This document shows positions 36,812 through 46,540 of a stretch of 64,000 nucleotides of DNA, in pieces; position 1 is the stretch's first letter; each line of letters starts with the position of its first letter. Position numbers and translations under genes: made by a program. The notes beneath the pieces are model-generated. The model searched no databases, was not told the origin of the DNA, and worked only from the letters and a program-made list of their open reading frames with translations. The DNA is from Cellulomonas xylanilytica (GTDB lineage Bacteria; Actinomycetota; Actinomycetes; Actinomycetales; Cellulomonadaceae), in NCBI RefSeq assembly GCF_007989805.1, contig NZ_BJUB01000001.1, forward strand, positions 62,001 through 126,000, given 5' to 3'.

Positions 36812-38119
36812 GTGACCGCACTGGACCAGGCCCTCGACCTCGACGGGTACGTCGACGCCGACCGGGCGCGCTGGGTCCGCGAGCCCGCGAAGTCCCGCGA
36901 GCGGACGGCGTTCGAGCGGGACCGCGCACGTCTCGTGCACTCGTCCGCGCTGCGCCGCCTCGGGGCCAAGACGCAGGTGCTCGGGCCGTCGTCGGACGAC
37001 TTCGTGCGCACGCGGCTGACGCACACGCTCGAGGTCGCGCAGGTGGGCCGCGAGATCGGCAAGGCGCTCGGCTGCGACCCCGACATCGTCGACACCGCGT
37101 GCCTGGCGCACGACCTGGGCCACCCGCCGTTCGGGCACAACGGCGAGCGGGCGCTGGCGGAGCTGGCCAAGGGGATCGGCGGGTTCGAGGGCAACGCCCA
37201 GACGCTGCGGCTGCTCACCCGCCTGGAGCCCAAGGTCGTCGCCCCCGACGGCCGCGCGGTCGGGCTCAACCTGACGCGGGCCAGCCTGGACGCGTCGGTG
37301 AAGTACCCGTGGCGGCACCTGCAGGGACCGGTCAGCGCGGCGAGCGGGCGGCCCACGCACAAGTTCGGCGTCTACGAGGACGACCTGCCCGTCTTCGCGT
37401 GGCTGCGCGAGCAGGCGCCGGACGGCCGCAAGTGCCTCGAGGCGCAGGTCATGGACCTGGCCGACGACATCTCCTACTCGGTGCACGACGTGGAGGACGC
37501 GGTCGTCGGCGGGCGGCTGGACCTCGAGGTGCTCGGCGTCGCGGGCGAGCGCGACCGCGTGGTCGAGGCGGTGCAGACCTGGTACGGCGACGCCGTGAGC
37601 GCCGAGGGGCTGCAGGACGCGATCGACCGGCTCGTCGCCGCGCGGCTGTGGCGTCCGGGGTTCGACGGGTCCCGCGCGGCGCTGGCCTCGCTCAAGGACT
37701 CCACGAGCCAGCTCATCGGGCGCTTCGCCAAGGCGTCGCAGCTGGCCACGCGCGAGGAGTACGGCACCGGGCCGCTGACCCGGTACGCGGCGGACCTGAT
37801 CGTCCCGCACGAGACTCTCGCCGAGATCCTCGTGCTCAAGGGCCTCGCCGTCACCTACGTCATGGCGCCGCGGGAGCTCGAACCGCTCTACCACCGGCAG
37901 CGCGAGGTGCTGGTCGACCTGGTGCACGTGCTGTCCGAGCGGGCGCCCATCGCCCTGGAGCCGCCGTTCGCCGCGGACTGGGTCGAGGCCGAGAACGACG
38001 CCGCCCGCCTGCGCGTGGTGATCGACCAGGTGGCCTCGCTGACCGACGTCTCCGCCGCCGAGCTGCACGCCCGTCTGGTTCACCCGCCCCGGCACGGCGG
38101 ACCGCCCGTCCTCGTCTGA
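36812..38119 (+). CDS. dgt: Deoxyguanosinetriphosphate triphosphohydrolase-like HD protein
   Basis: The 435-residue protein belongs to the dNTPase HD family, which cuts dNTPs to deoxynucleosides plus triphosphate. The metal site is visible as RLTHTLEVAQVGREIG, then AHDLGHPPFGHNGE (HD pair near residue 100), and DLADDISYSVHDVEDA further on. The GTG 36812 start gives the conserved N-terminus TALDQALDLDGY. It precedes dnaG, the usual actinobacterial dgt-dnaG order. Confidence 0.93.
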   Translation: MTALDQALDLDGYVDADRARWVREPAKSRERTAFERDRARLVHSSALRRLGAKTQVLGPSSDDFVRTRLTHTLEVAQVGREIGKALGCDPDIVDTACLAHDLGHPPFGHNGERALAELAKGIGGFEGNAQTLRLLTRLEPKVVAPDGRAVGLNLTRASLDASVKYPWRHLQGPVSAASGRPTHKFGVYEDDLPVFAWLREQAPDGRKCLEAQVMDLADDISYSVHDVEDAVVGGRLDLEVLGVAGERDRVVEAVQTWYGDAVSAEGLQDAIDRLVAARLWRPGFDGSRAALASLKDSTSQLIGRFAKASQLATREEYGTGPLTRYAADLIVPHETLAEILVLKGLAVTYVMAPRELEPLYHRQREVLVDLVHVLSERAPIALEPPFAADWVEAENDAARLRVVIDQVASLTDVSAAELHARLVHPPRHGGPPVLV

Positions 38120-38149
38120 GAACGGTCCGGCACTCAGGGCGCCGACGCC

Positions 38150-38155
38150 TAGACT
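38150..38155 (+). promoter_or_regulatory. Candidate -10 element (TAGACT) for leaderless dnaG
   Basis: TAGACT ends six bases before GTG 38162. Confidence 0.5.
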
Positions 38156-38161
38156 CCTCGC

Positions 38162-40108
38162 GTGGCAGGACGCATCCGGCGGGAGGACGTGGAAGCGGTC
38201 CGCGAGCGTGCCCACATCGAGGAGATCGTCGGTCAGCACGTCACGCTGAGGTCCGCGGGCGTCGGCTCGATGAAGGGCCTGTGCCCGTTCCACGACGAGC
38301 GTTCCCCCTCCTTCCACGTGCGCCCCCAGGTCGGCCGCTACCACTGCTTCGGCTGCGGCGAGGGCGGCGACGTCATCGACTTCGTGCAGAAGGTCGACGG
38401 GCTCGGCTTCTCCGAGGCGGTCGAGTACCTCGCCGGCAAGGTCGGCCTCCAGCTGCGGTACGAGGAGGGCGGCGGTCCGCGGTCGACCGAGGAGCCCGGA
38501 AAGCGCCGGCGGCTCATCGAGGCCCACAAGGTGGCCGAGGAGTTCTACCGCGAGCAGCTGAGCACGCCGGCCGCTGCCGCCGGCCGCCAGTTCCTCGCGG
38601 AGCGCGGCTTCGACCGGACCGCCGCGGCGGACTTCGGGGTCGGGTTCGCGCCGCAGGGCTGGGACTCACTCCTGCGACACCTGCGCGGGCGCGGGTTCAC
38701 CGAGGCGGAGCTGACGCTGTCCGGGCTGGTCAGCCAGGGGCAGCGCGGCATCTACGACCGGTTCCGCGGCCGGCTGGTGTGGCCCATCCGCGAGGTGACA
38801 GGGGAGACCGTCGGCTTCGGCGCGCGGCGGCTGTTCGAGGAGGACCAGGGGCCCAAGTACCTGAACACCCCCGAGACCCCGCTCTACAAGAAGTCCCACG
38901 TCCTGTACGGCATCGACCTGGCCAAGCGGGACCTGCAGCGCGACAAGCGGGTGGTCGTCGTCGAGGGGTACACCGACGTCATGGCCATGCACCTGTCCGG
39001 CGTCGGCACCGCCGTGGCCACCTGCGGCACGGCGTTCGGGTCCGACCACGCACGCATCGTGCGACGGCTCATCGGCGACTCCGGGTCGTCCGGGGGCGTC
39101 CAGCTGGCCTCCGGTGCCTCGGTCGGCGGCGAGATCATCTTCACGTTCGACGGTGACGCGGCCGGTCAGAAGGCGGCGCTGCGGGCATTCGGGGAGGACC
39201 AGTCCTTCTCCGCGCAGACGTTCGTCGCCGTCGAGCGGTCCGGCATGGACCCGTGCGAGCTGCGCCAGGCCAAGGGCCCCGACGCGGTCCGCGCCCTGGT
39301 CGCCGGCCGGACGCCGCTGTACGAGTTCGTCATCCGCTCGACCCTCGCGTCCTACGACCTGCGCACCGCGGAGGGCCGGATCGGCGCCCTGCGTGCCGCC
39401 GCCCCGGTCGTCGCCGGGATCCGCGACGCCGGTCTGCGCCCCGAGTACACCCGGTTGCTTTCCGGCTGGCTGGGCATCGACGACCAGGACTCCGTGCGCC
39501 GGGCGGTGCAGGGCGCGTCGACCCGCCCGCAGGCCGCCGGCCGGTCGCAGTCCAGCAACGAGCGGCCCACCGCATCCGCCGAACCGACTCCCGTGCCCCT
39601 GCAGCGCATGCCCGTCCCCGACCGCCGGGACCCGGTCGCGCAGATCGAGCGCACCGCCCTCGAGGTCGTGCTCCAGCGTCCGGACCTGGTCGCGGCGGAC
39701 TTCGACGAGCTGCCGACCGACGCGTTCGGCGCTCCCGCCTACCGCGCGGTCCACGAGGCCATCCGCGCTGCCGGCGGGCTCACCGTCGCCCGGCCGCTCG
39801 TGCAGGCGTCGGGCGGCTCGACCGGCTGGGTCGGTGCCGTCATCGAGGAGGCCGCCGAGCCCGTCCGCGGCCTGGTCACCGAGCTCGCCGTCGCACCCCT
39901 GCCCGAGGACCGGCCGGAAGCGCTCGAGGGCTACGTCAAGGGCGTCGTCCTGCGCCTGGTCGAGATCGGGTTCACCCGGCACATCGCCGACCTGCGCGGA
40001 CGCCTCCAGCGCATGGACGCCGAGGCGGACCCGGCCGCGTACCAGGCCGCGTTCGCGGAGCTGGTCGAGGTCGAGGGCCGCCGCCGGAACCTGCGCGAGA
40101 GCGCCTGA
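38162..40108 (+). CDS. dnaG: DNA primase
   Basis: This 648-residue primase makes RNA primers for replication. The N-terminal CHC2 zinc finger uses Cys41, His44, Cys62 and Cys65. The TOPRIM core has the conserved Glu of VVVVEGYTDVMAMH (about residue 268) and the DxD of FTFDGDAAGQ (about 328), with a Ser/Gly-rich insert between them that is common in actinobacteria. The C-terminal part binds DnaB helicase. The start GTG 38162 gives AGRIRREDVEAVRERA, the conserved N-terminus. Confidence 0.97.
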   Translation: MAGRIRREDVEAVRERAHIEEIVGQHVTLRSAGVGSMKGLCPFHDERSPSFHVRPQVGRYHCFGCGEGGDVIDFVQKVDGLGFSEAVEYLAGKVGLQLRYEEGGGPRSTEEPGKRRRLIEAHKVAEEFYREQLSTPAAAAGRQFLAERGFDRTAAADFGVGFAPQGWDSLLRHLRGRGFTEAELTLSGLVSQGQRGIYDRFRGRLVWPIREVTGETVGFGARRLFEEDQGPKYLNTPETPLYKKSHVLYGIDLAKRDLQRDKRVVVVEGYTDVMAMHLSGVGTAVATCGTAFGSDHARIVRRLIGDSGSSGGVQLASGASVGGEIIFTFDGDAAGQKAALRAFGEDQSFSAQTFVAVERSGMDPCELRQAKGPDAVRALVAGRTPLYEFVIRSTLASYDLRTAEGRIGALRAAAPVVAGIRDAGLRPEYTRLLSGWLGIDDQDSVRRAVQGASTRPQAAGRSQSSNERPTASAEPTPVPLQRMPVPDRRDPVAQIERTALEVVLQRPDLVAADFDELPTDAFGAPAYRAVHEAIRAAGGLTVARPLVQASGGSTGWVGAVIEEAAEPVRGLVTELAVAPLPEDRPEALEGYVKGVVLRLVEIGFTRHIADLRGRLQRMDAEADPAAYQAAFAELVEVEGRRRNLRESA

Positions 40109-40112
40109 CGCC

Positions 40113-40919
40113 TCAGCGCAGGGCGACCAGACCGGTGCCGTCGTCGGCCGGCAGCGCAGCGGGCACGGAGTGGACGGCCGCCGTCACCGTCATCGCGCGG
40201 ATCGAGAGCTGGCCGCCGTAGTACGACAGGAACGCGGTGTCGGTGGCGTCGCGGCCGGTCGCGATCCGGACCAAAGAGCCTCGCGGTGCCAGCCGGGTGG
40301 CGTCGACCACGTGCCAGGCGCCGTCGACGTAGGCCTCGGCGACCGCGTGGAAGTCCATCGGCTTGAGGCCCGGCGCGTAGACCGACACGAGGCGGGCGGG
40401 GACGTCCTTGGCGCGCAGCAGCGCGACGACGAGGTGCGCGAAGTCCCGGCACACCCCGCGGCGCTTGAGCAGGGTGTCGGTGGCACCGTCGGTCGGCAGG
40501 CTGGAGCCCGACAGGTACGTGACGTGGCCGGTGACCCACGCGACGACGGCGTCGAGCAGCTCGGGTCCCTCGATGCCCCGGAACTGGTCCCGGGCGAACG
40601 CGAGCAGGCGGTCCGACTCGGCGTAGCGGCTGGGCCGGCGGTACTCGACGAGGTCGACGTCCTCGACGGGCGGCAGGTCGCTCTGGCCCGTGATGGTGGC
40701 CTGGTAGTCGACGACCAGGCGGCCCGCGGGGGACAGCACGCGGTGCATGCGGCCGCCGTGCGCCATCTTGATCTCGGCGACGTCCAGGGCCCCGTCCTCG
40801 TGGCGCACCGAGAGGATCTCGGAGCGGTCGTAGGCGCCGTCCGCGACGGCGACGGAGAGCAGGATCTCGAGCGGGTTGCGCACGTCCAGGGACAGGTGCG
40901 AGGTGACGGTGCGCAGCAC
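40113..40919 (-). CDS. Transglutaminase-like cysteine protease family protein, catalytic triad intact
   Basis: The 268-residue soluble protein has an N-terminal beta domain (bacterial transglutaminase-like N region) and the transglutaminase core with Cys157 (RGVCRDFAHL), His191 (MDFHAVAEAY) and Asp206 (VVDAT), the full triad. Such proteins often act on peptides or in ammonia-ligase clusters, but no partner is next to it. GTG 40919 was chosen because AAAGGA lies nine bases upstream; ATG 40943 would add eight residues. It is convergent with dnaG, with only four bases between stops. Confidence 0.9.
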   Translation of the reverse strand: MLRTVTSHLSLDVRNPLEILLSVAVADGAYDRSEILSVRHEDGALDVAEIKMAHGGRMHRVLSPAGRLVVDYQATITGQSDLPPVEDVDLVEYRRPSRYAESDRLLAFARDQFRGIEGPELLDAVVAWVTGHVTYLSGSSLPTDGATDTLLKRRGVCRDFAHLVVALLRAKDVPARLVSVYAPGLKPMDFHAVAEAYVDGAWHVVDATRLAPRGSLVRIATGRDATDTAFLSYYGGQLSIRAMTVTAAVHSVPAALPADDGTGLVALR

Positions 40920-41138
40920 GGCCGGGGGTCCTTTCCCGGCCATCGGCGGCCGGACCATCAGGGGGGCAGGCGCAAGTGTGAGGCTCGCGCGGCCATCCGT
41001 CCAGCCCGCGGACAGAACCCGGTGAACACGCAGGTCAGGGGCCTGTCCCACATCGTTCCCGACGGCTCTGGAGACGACTGCGGCGCGGAGGGTTACCCGT
41101 GGGTAGCCGACCTCCGCGCCGCATCGTCACCGGGACGC
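40920..41138. other. Intergenic region, 219 bases
   Basis: It holds the upstream region of the transglutaminase-like gene and the downstream end of the GH-J gene. I see no gene, clear promoter or strong inverted repeat in it. Confidence 0.6.
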
Positions 41139-42107
41139 TCAGCGGCTGCGCACCGCCGGGTCCAGCACGTCCAGCCGGCGGCCGTCCCACCGCACCGGCA
41201 GGGGGTCGCTGACACCGCCGACGAAGCCCCCGTCGGCACCCGAGTGATGGAAGGCCAGCAGGACCCACTCGCCGTCCGACCGGCGGCGCACGAGGCGCCC
41301 GCTGTAGAGGGTGTCGTCCGTCGCCTGGTGGGCGTCGGCCACGTCGTACGGACCCAGCAGGCTCGCCGCAGGGGCGGCCCAGACGCCCCCGGTCGCCCCC
41401 GTGGCGACCGCGGCCGCGGACATGTCCGTCGCCAGGCAGGAGAACAGCAGCACCGGCGCGCCGTCGACCACCTCCACCTGCATCACCTCGAGCTGACCGA
41501 ACCCCTGCCCGGGCTCGCTCAGCGGGGGCCGGAGCTCCCACGTGCGCAGGTCCGGGGACCAGGCGTGGCCGACGACGCCGCGGTCGTCCGCCGGGCCGGT
41601 GCGGCCCCGGGCGGTGACGAGCATGTGCCACCCGTCGCCGTCCGGGTCGGGGAACACCCACGGGTCGCGGAACGCCTCGTCGTGCCACTGGCCGTCGGCC
41701 AGCACCTCGTACCACTCGCCGTCGGCGCGCAGCACGGGGTTGGTCGGCGACTTGTGCCAGGTCAGCAGGTCGTCGGAGGTGGCGTACCCGATCGTCTGCA
41801 CGTTGCCCTCCGGCGTGAGCGTGGCTCCCGTGTAGAAGAGGAACCACGTGCCGTCGGGGTGCCGCACGACCGAGCCGGTCCACGTGGCCAGGTCGTCGAA
41901 CGCCGGTGCGTCGCTGCGCACGAGGGCGTCCGGCACCCGGGTCCAGTCCTGCAGGTCCGACGACACCGCGTGCCCGATCGAGGCCCGGTAGTGCCGGCGG
42001 TCCGGCTCGTGCAGCGCACGTGACGCGTAGAGGAAGAAGAGGTGGTGCTGCTCGCCGTCGTCGGCCAGCCAGAAGTCCCACACCCAGGACTCGGGAAGGG
42101 TGAACAT
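41139..42107 (-). CDS. Clan GH-J glycosidase, GH32-like (fructan/sucrose hydrolase)
   Basis: The 322-residue five-bladed beta-propeller enzyme has the three GH-J acids: nucleophile Asp11 (WVWDFW), stabiliser Asp148 (FRDPWVF) and acid/base Glu207 (QLEVMQ). It is close to the GH32 catalytic domain but lacks the C-terminal beta-sandwich usual in GH32, and has no signal peptide. It is the last gene of an ABC sugar operon, so it probably hydrolyses an imported fructo-oligosaccharide. ATG 42107 follows a GAAAGG site. Confidence 0.85.
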   Translation of the reverse strand: MFTLPESWVWDFWLADDGEQHHLFFLYASRALHEPDRRHYRASIGHAVSSDLQDWTRVPDALVRSDAPAFDDLATWTGSVVRHPDGTWFLFYTGATLTPEGNVQTIGYATSDDLLTWHKSPTNPVLRADGEWYEVLADGQWHDEAFRDPWVFPDPDGDGWHMLVTARGRTGPADDRGVVGHAWSPDLRTWELRPPLSEPGQGFGQLEVMQVEVVDGAPVLLFSCLATDMSAAAVATGATGGVWAAPAASLLGPYDVADAHQATDDTLYSGRLVRRRSDGEWVLLAFHHSGADGGFVGGVSDPLPVRWDGRRLDVLDPAVRSR

Positions 42108-42148
42108 GGGTCTGCCTTTCACGCCGTCGCCGGCGGGGATGGAGGGGG

Positions 42149-43072
42149 TCAGCCCTTGACGCCGCTGGCGGCGACGCTGCTGACGAAGGCCCGCTGGAAC
42201 GAGAGGAACACGATGAGCACGGGCAGCGTGATGAGGGTCGTGTAGGCCATCACCTCGCCCCAGGCGGGGTTCAGCTGGAAGAAGTACTGCATCCCGACCA
42301 TGACGGGCCGCAGGTTCTCCTCCTGCACGACCATGAGCGGCCACAGGTACGAGTTCCACGCGGGCAGGAACGTGAGGATCGCGACCGTGGCGAACGCCGG
42401 GCCGGCCAGGGGCACGACGATCTTGCGGTAGATCGTGAACCACCCGGCGCCGTCGATCCGGGCGGCCTCGTCGAGCGACTTCGGGATCGTCGAGAAGTAC
42501 TGGGTGAACAGGAAGATCGAGAACGCGTTCGCGATGAACGGGATGATCTGCACCTGGTAGGTGTTCAGCCAGCCGAAGTCGTACTTCGGGACCCCGCCCT
42601 CGAACACCAGGGTCGGCAGCTTGGACACCCAGTAGACCATCGGGATCGCGATCGTCTCGAAGGGCACGATGAGCGTCGCGATGACGACGGCGAGCACCGC
42701 CCCGCGGCCCTTCCACTCCAGCCGGGAGAGCGCGAAGCCGCACATGCTGTTGACCACCAGGCCCAGCACGACGATGAGCGTCGTGATCAGCACCGAGTTG
42801 ATCATGAACCGCGCGACGGGGACGCGGTCGAACACGTCGCGGTAGTTGTCGAGGCTGAGGTCGCCCACGGGCAGGAACGCGTTCAGCGACCGGACGTCGG
42901 ACAGGATCTGCGCGTCGGGCTTCAGGCTCGAGATGAACATGAAGACCATCGGGAAGAGGAAGATGACCGCGAAGAGCGCCATCGCGAGGTAGGACCACAC
43001 GTTGCGCCGGCGGCGCTGCTGGCGCTCGGTCCGGTCCAGCTGCCGGCTCGAGGGCGCGGTGATGGTGGCCAT
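42149..43072 (-). CDS. Sugar ABC transporter permease (MalG/UgpE type)
   Basis: This 307-residue protein has six membrane helices, with the EAA motif SLDEAARIDGAGWFTIYRKIVVP for docking a shared ATPase. The N-terminal tail is charged. It pairs with the permease encoded just upstream, with 3 bases between them. It belongs to the operon LacI, binding protein, two permeases, GH-J hydrolase; as in the mal locus no ATPase is encoded. Confidence 0.93.
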   Translation of the reverse strand: MATITAPSSRQLDRTERQQRRRRNVWSYLAMALFAVIFLFPMVFMFISSLKPDAQILSDVRSLNAFLPVGDLSLDNYRDVFDRVPVARFMINSVLITTLIVVLGLVVNSMCGFALSRLEWKGRGAVLAVVIATLIVPFETIAIPMVYWVSKLPTLVFEGGVPKYDFGWLNTYQVQIIPFIANAFSIFLFTQYFSTIPKSLDEAARIDGAGWFTIYRKIVVPLAGPAFATVAILTFLPAWNSYLWPLMVVQEENLRPVMVGMQYFFQLNPAWGEVMAYTTLITLPVLIVFLSFQRAFVSSVAASGVKG

Positions 43073-43075
43073 GGC

Positions 43076-44029
43076 TCAGTCCTTCTCTCGGGTCACGAAG
43101 CGCTGCACGAGGGCGATCACGAGCACCAGCACGAAGAAGATGAGCGAGATCGCGGCCCCGTAGCCGGTCTCCTGCTCGCGGTACCCCTTGCGGACGGCGT
43201 GGTAGACGATCGTCGTCGTCGAGTTCTGCGGGCCGCCCTGCGTCATCACGTCGATCTGCACGAACAGGCCGAGGGCCGAGATGGTGATGGTCACCAGGAC
43301 GAAGATCATGGTCGAGCGCAGGCCGGGCCACGTGACGTTCTTGAACTGCGCCCAGGCGTCGGCGCCGTCCATGCGCGCGGCCTCGTAGAGCTCGCCGGGG
43401 ATGGTCTGCAGCCCCGAGAGCCAGATGAGCATGTGGAACCCGACGGCCTGCCAGATCGACAGCACGATGATCGCGGGCAGCGCGGTCCGAGGGTTGTTCA
43501 GCCAGTCGGCGCCCTGCAGCACCCCGAACGTCATGGTGTCGATGAACGAGTTGATGAGCCCGGTCGGCTGGTACATGAACTTCCACAGGATCGACACCAC
43601 GACGATCGACGTGACCACCGGGATGAAGTAGACGATCCGGAAGAACGTGACGCCCCGCAGCTTCTGGTTCACCAGGACGGCGAGCAGCAGACCCAGGCCG
43701 GCCTGCACGGGGACGACGACGATCGCGAACAGGAACGTGTTGAGGACGGACCGCAGGAACACGGGGTCCTGGGTGAACGCCCGGATGAAGTTGTCGAGGC
43801 CGACGAACCGCGGCGGGTTCGGCGAGATGAGGCGCGCGTTCGTGAACGACAGACCGAACGCGAGCAGCACGGGGACGATGAGGAACAGGCCGAGCAGGAT
43901 GGCCGCGGGCGCGGCCATCGCGAGGCCGGAGCGGCGTTCGCCGCGGGCGCCGGCCGAGGACCGGCGGCGGGCGAGATCAGGGGTGGCCGGTGGGCGCGCG
44001 GGCGCCACGGACGTGGTCGAGGAAGCCAT
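43076..44029 (-). CDS. Sugar ABC transporter permease (MalF/UgpA type)
   Basis: The 317-residue protein has an Ala/Pro/Arg-rich cytoplasmic start, six membrane helices and the EAA motif ELYEAARMDGADAWAQFKNVTWP. It lacks the long P2 loop of MalF, so it is a typical CUT1 permease. It is preceded by a strong hairpin that separates it from the binding-protein gene. Confidence 0.93.
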   Translation of the reverse strand: MASSTTSVAPARPPATPDLARRRSSAGARGERRSGLAMAAPAAILLGLFLIVPVLLAFGLSFTNARLISPNPPRFVGLDNFIRAFTQDPVFLRSVLNTFLFAIVVVPVQAGLGLLLAVLVNQKLRGVTFFRIVYFIPVVTSIVVVSILWKFMYQPTGLINSFIDTMTFGVLQGADWLNNPRTALPAIIVLSIWQAVGFHMLIWLSGLQTIPGELYEAARMDGADAWAQFKNVTWPGLRSTMIFVLVTITISALGLFVQIDVMTQGGPQNSTTTIVYHAVRKGYREQETGYGAAISLIFFVLVLVIALVQRFVTREKD

Positions 44030-44044
44030 GGTGGTGTCCGTTCA

Positions 44045-44074
44045 GGCGGGGGCAGCAGCGGTGCTGCCCCCGCC
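44045..44074 (-). terminator. Intercistronic hairpin between binding-protein and permease genes
   Basis: A perfect 12-bp stem (GGCGGGGGCAGC at 44045-44056 with its complement at 44063-44074) and a six-base loop lie between the binding-protein stop and the permease start. The arrangement matches that at malE-malF. Confidence 0.7.
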
Positions 44075-44086
44075 GGGCAGGACGGC

Positions 44087-45376
44087 TCAGAAGCCGTAGC
44101 CGTCGTTGGACGTGATGTTGGTGTCGATCTCCTGGACCGCTCCGTCGAGGGTCGACTGGACGTCGGAGCCGCTCATGATGTCCTTGGCGGCCTTCTCGAA
44201 CGTGCTCGAGATGACCGGGTACGCCGGTGTGGCAGGACGGGCGAGGGCGTAGGCCTGCGACAGCTCCACGAACGGGCGCAGCGGGTCGCCCTCACCGAAG
44301 TTGGCGGAGAGCTCCTCGGCGGCGGCGGTCGCCGGGATGACCACCTGCTTGTCGCTGAACTCGGCGATGTACTTGTCCTGGAAGCTGAACTCCAGGTACT
44401 CGCGTGCGCCGTCGACCGCGTCGCAGCTGGACGAGATGCCCCACTGCCAGGAGCCGCCACCGATCTTCGGGCCGTCGCCGAAGTCCGGCGGGGGCAGGAT
44501 CAGCAGGTCGTCGCCGATCGCCTCGAGGGAGCCCATGGCGTTCCAGACGCCCGTGTAGCTCAGCGCGACGACGTCGTCGTTGAACTCCTGGTTGCCGATG
44601 GTGCCGGAGTTGCTGGTGTACCCGTTGGCGAACGAGTCCTGGAACCAGGTGAAGAACTCGACCGCCTCGGGGCCGTTGAGCGCCCCGTCCGCGGTGAGCA
44701 TCGTCTCGCGGTCGATGAGGTCACCGCCCGCGCTCTGCAGCATGGGGGAGTACGCGTACGACCACCACTCGCCCTTGTCCTCGGCACCGATGTCGAGGGG
44801 CGTCTCGTAGCCGGCGGCCTTCAGCGTGGCCAGGGCGGCGTCGAACTCCTCGATGGTCCACGGCTCGTCGATGGTCGGGATCCGGATGGCGTTGGCGTCG
44901 AGCACCGACTTGCGGGCGAAGATCGACAGTGCCGCGTCCCAGTAGCCGGCGGCGTAGATCTCGTCCTGGTACGTGCCGACGGCCGTCGGGAGCAGGTTGT
45001 CGGTGATGCTCGTGGGCAGCTCGAGCGGCTGGATGTACTCCGCCCACGCCCAGTTGGGGACGATCGGGCCGTCCATGTCGAGCAGGCACGGCAGGTCGCC
45101 CGCGGCCGCTGCGGCGACGATGGCGTCGTTGTAGGCGCCCTGCGGGAACGACTCCGTCACCACGGTGTACTGGTCCTGCGACGCGTTGAAGTCGTCGATG
45201 ATCTTCGTGTAGACCTCCAGCTCGGCCGGGTTGCCGGCGGAGTGCGTCCACATGGTGAGCTCCTGCGGTCCGTCACCGGACCCACCGTCGCCCTGACCCG
45301 CCTGCCCGCAGGCGGAGAGTGCCAGGGCTGACGCCGCCGACACCGATACGATCGTGACGAGGGACCTGCGCTTCAT
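44087..45376 (-). CDS. Sugar ABC transporter substrate-binding lipoprotein
   Basis: The 429-residue protein has a lipobox LALSAC (Cys23) and a CUT1 binding-protein fold (ELTMWTHSAGNPAELEVYTKIIDDFNASQ). Its terminal Cys anchors it to the membrane. The substrate is inferred as a fructo-oligosaccharide or sucrose from the GH-J enzyme in the same operon. ATG 45376 follows an AAGGAA site. It lies 82 bases after the LacI gene, with a hairpin in between. Confidence 0.92.
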   Translation of the reverse strand: MKRRSLVTIVSVSAASALALSACGQAGQGDGGSGDGPQELTMWTHSAGNPAELEVYTKIIDDFNASQDQYTVVTESFPQGAYNDAIVAAAAAGDLPCLLDMDGPIVPNWAWAEYIQPLELPTSITDNLLPTAVGTYQDEIYAAGYWDAALSIFARKSVLDANAIRIPTIDEPWTIEEFDAALATLKAAGYETPLDIGAEDKGEWWSYAYSPMLQSAGGDLIDRETMLTADGALNGPEAVEFFTWFQDSFANGYTSNSGTIGNQEFNDDVVALSYTGVWNAMGSLEAIGDDLLILPPPDFGDGPKIGGGSWQWGISSSCDAVDGAREYLEFSFQDKYIAEFSDKQVVIPATAAAEELSANFGEGDPLRPFVELSQAYALARPATPAYPVISSTFEKAAKDIMSGSDVQSTLDGAVQEIDTNITSNDGYGF

Positions 45377-45422
45377 CGTGGGTTCCTTTCCTGGTGCCCG
45401 ACCGGCAAGTCGGGTCACCGCT

Positions 45423-45448
45423 CCACGACCACCGACGGTGGTCGTTGG
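45423..45448 (-). terminator. Hairpin between LacI gene and binding-protein gene
   Basis: Two near-perfect complementary arms of 11-12 bases around a GAC loop lie 11 bases after the LacI stop. It may terminate the LacI message or cap the binding-protein transcript. Confidence 0.55.
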
Positions 45449-45458
45449 GGATTGCGTG

Positions 45459-46511
45459 TCAGGTCCGTCGCCGGCTGTCGCTCGCAGCTGTGGCCGGCGG
45501 CGGACCCACCGAGTCCCGATCGACGATCGGGCAGGGCATGAGGTGAGGGGCGTCGGGATCGTCCGGCGTCCGGATGCCGAGGGCGACCTCCATCGCCCAT
45601 CGGCCCATCTCGTAGTGCGGCAGCGCGACGGTGGTCAGCGGCGGGTCGAGGTCCGCTGCGACGAGCTGCTGGTCGTCGTACCCGACGATCGAGAGGTCCT
45701 GCGGGACGGCCAGGCCGCGGCGGTGCGCCGCCACGTACGCGCCCGCGGCGATGCGGTCGTTGAAGCAGAACAGCGCCGTGGGCCGGTGGTCCTCCGGCAG
45801 GTCGAGCAGCCGGTCGGTCGCCTCCCGCCCGCCGGCGGACGAGGTGTCGCAGCGGACGTGCAGCGCGGGGTCCGGGTCGATGCCGGCCTCGGCGAGCACC
45901 TGGAGGTAGCCCTCGTGGCGCAGGTCGGAGGCGACGGGCGGGTGCGGCTCGTCGACGTCCACGTAGGCGATCCGACGGTGCCCGGCCGCGACCAGCGCCC
46001 GGACGGCCGCGACGCCGCCCGCGCGGTCGTCGGGGACGACCGCTGGGAAGCCGCCGTCGGCCGGGCGGCAGTCGAGGAACACGGTGCCGCGGGGGAGCGA
46101 GGACGGGGCGTCGACCACCCGGTGCCACATGCAGGCGTAGATCATCGCGTCGACCTGCTGGGCGGCCAGCGCGCGGATGGCCTCCCGCTCCACGGTCTCG
46201 TCGGCGTCGGTGTCCACGAGGAACACGAGGATGCCGTGCTCGCGGGCCACGTCCTGGGCGCCGGCCAGCATGCGGCCGGCGAAGGGGGTCGTGGCGATCC
46301 GGTCGGAGATCAGGCCCACCGTGTGGCTGCGCTGGGTCCGCAGGCCGCGTGCCACGGAGTTCGGCGTGTACCCGACCTCCTCCGCGGCGCGGCGGACGCG
46401 GTCCCGCGTGGCGTCCGTGATGCGGGCCGTGCGGTCGTTGAGGACCAGCGAGACGGTGGCGGTGGAGACGCCCGCCGCGGCGGCGACGTCGGAGATCCGT
46501 GCTCGCGCCAT
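45459..46511 (-). CDS. LacI-family regulator of the fructan/sugar operon
   Basis: The 350-residue repressor has an N-terminal HTH (ARISDVAAAAGVSTATVSLVLNDRTARITDATRDRVRRAA) with hinge GYTPNSVARGL and a sugar-binding core. It is the first gene of the minus-strand operon and probably controls it in response to the imported sugar. ATG 46511 follows GAGGGGTG. A palindromic AATCGATT site lies about 30 bases upstream. Confidence 0.93.
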   Translation of the reverse strand: MARARISDVAAAAGVSTATVSLVLNDRTARITDATRDRVRRAAEEVGYTPNSVARGLRTQRSHTVGLISDRIATTPFAGRMLAGAQDVAREHGILVFLVDTDADETVEREAIRALAAQQVDAMIYACMWHRVVDAPSSLPRGTVFLDCRPADGGFPAVVPDDRAGGVAAVRALVAAGHRRIAYVDVDEPHPPVASDLRHEGYLQVLAEAGIDPDPALHVRCDTSSAGGREATDRLLDLPEDHRPTALFCFNDRIAAGAYVAAHRRGLAVPQDLSIVGYDDQQLVAADLDPPLTTVALPHYEMGRWAMEVALGIRTPDDPDAPHLMPCPIVDRDSVGPPPATAASDSRRRT

Positions 46512-46540
46512 GTCACCCCTCACTTCCTCGTGAGCCGCTG

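Noticed and set aside
36812-38119. dgt considered as part of the maltose operon
   Set aside because: It begins 16 bases after the GH13 stop but has its own -10 and belongs with dnaG in the usual order.
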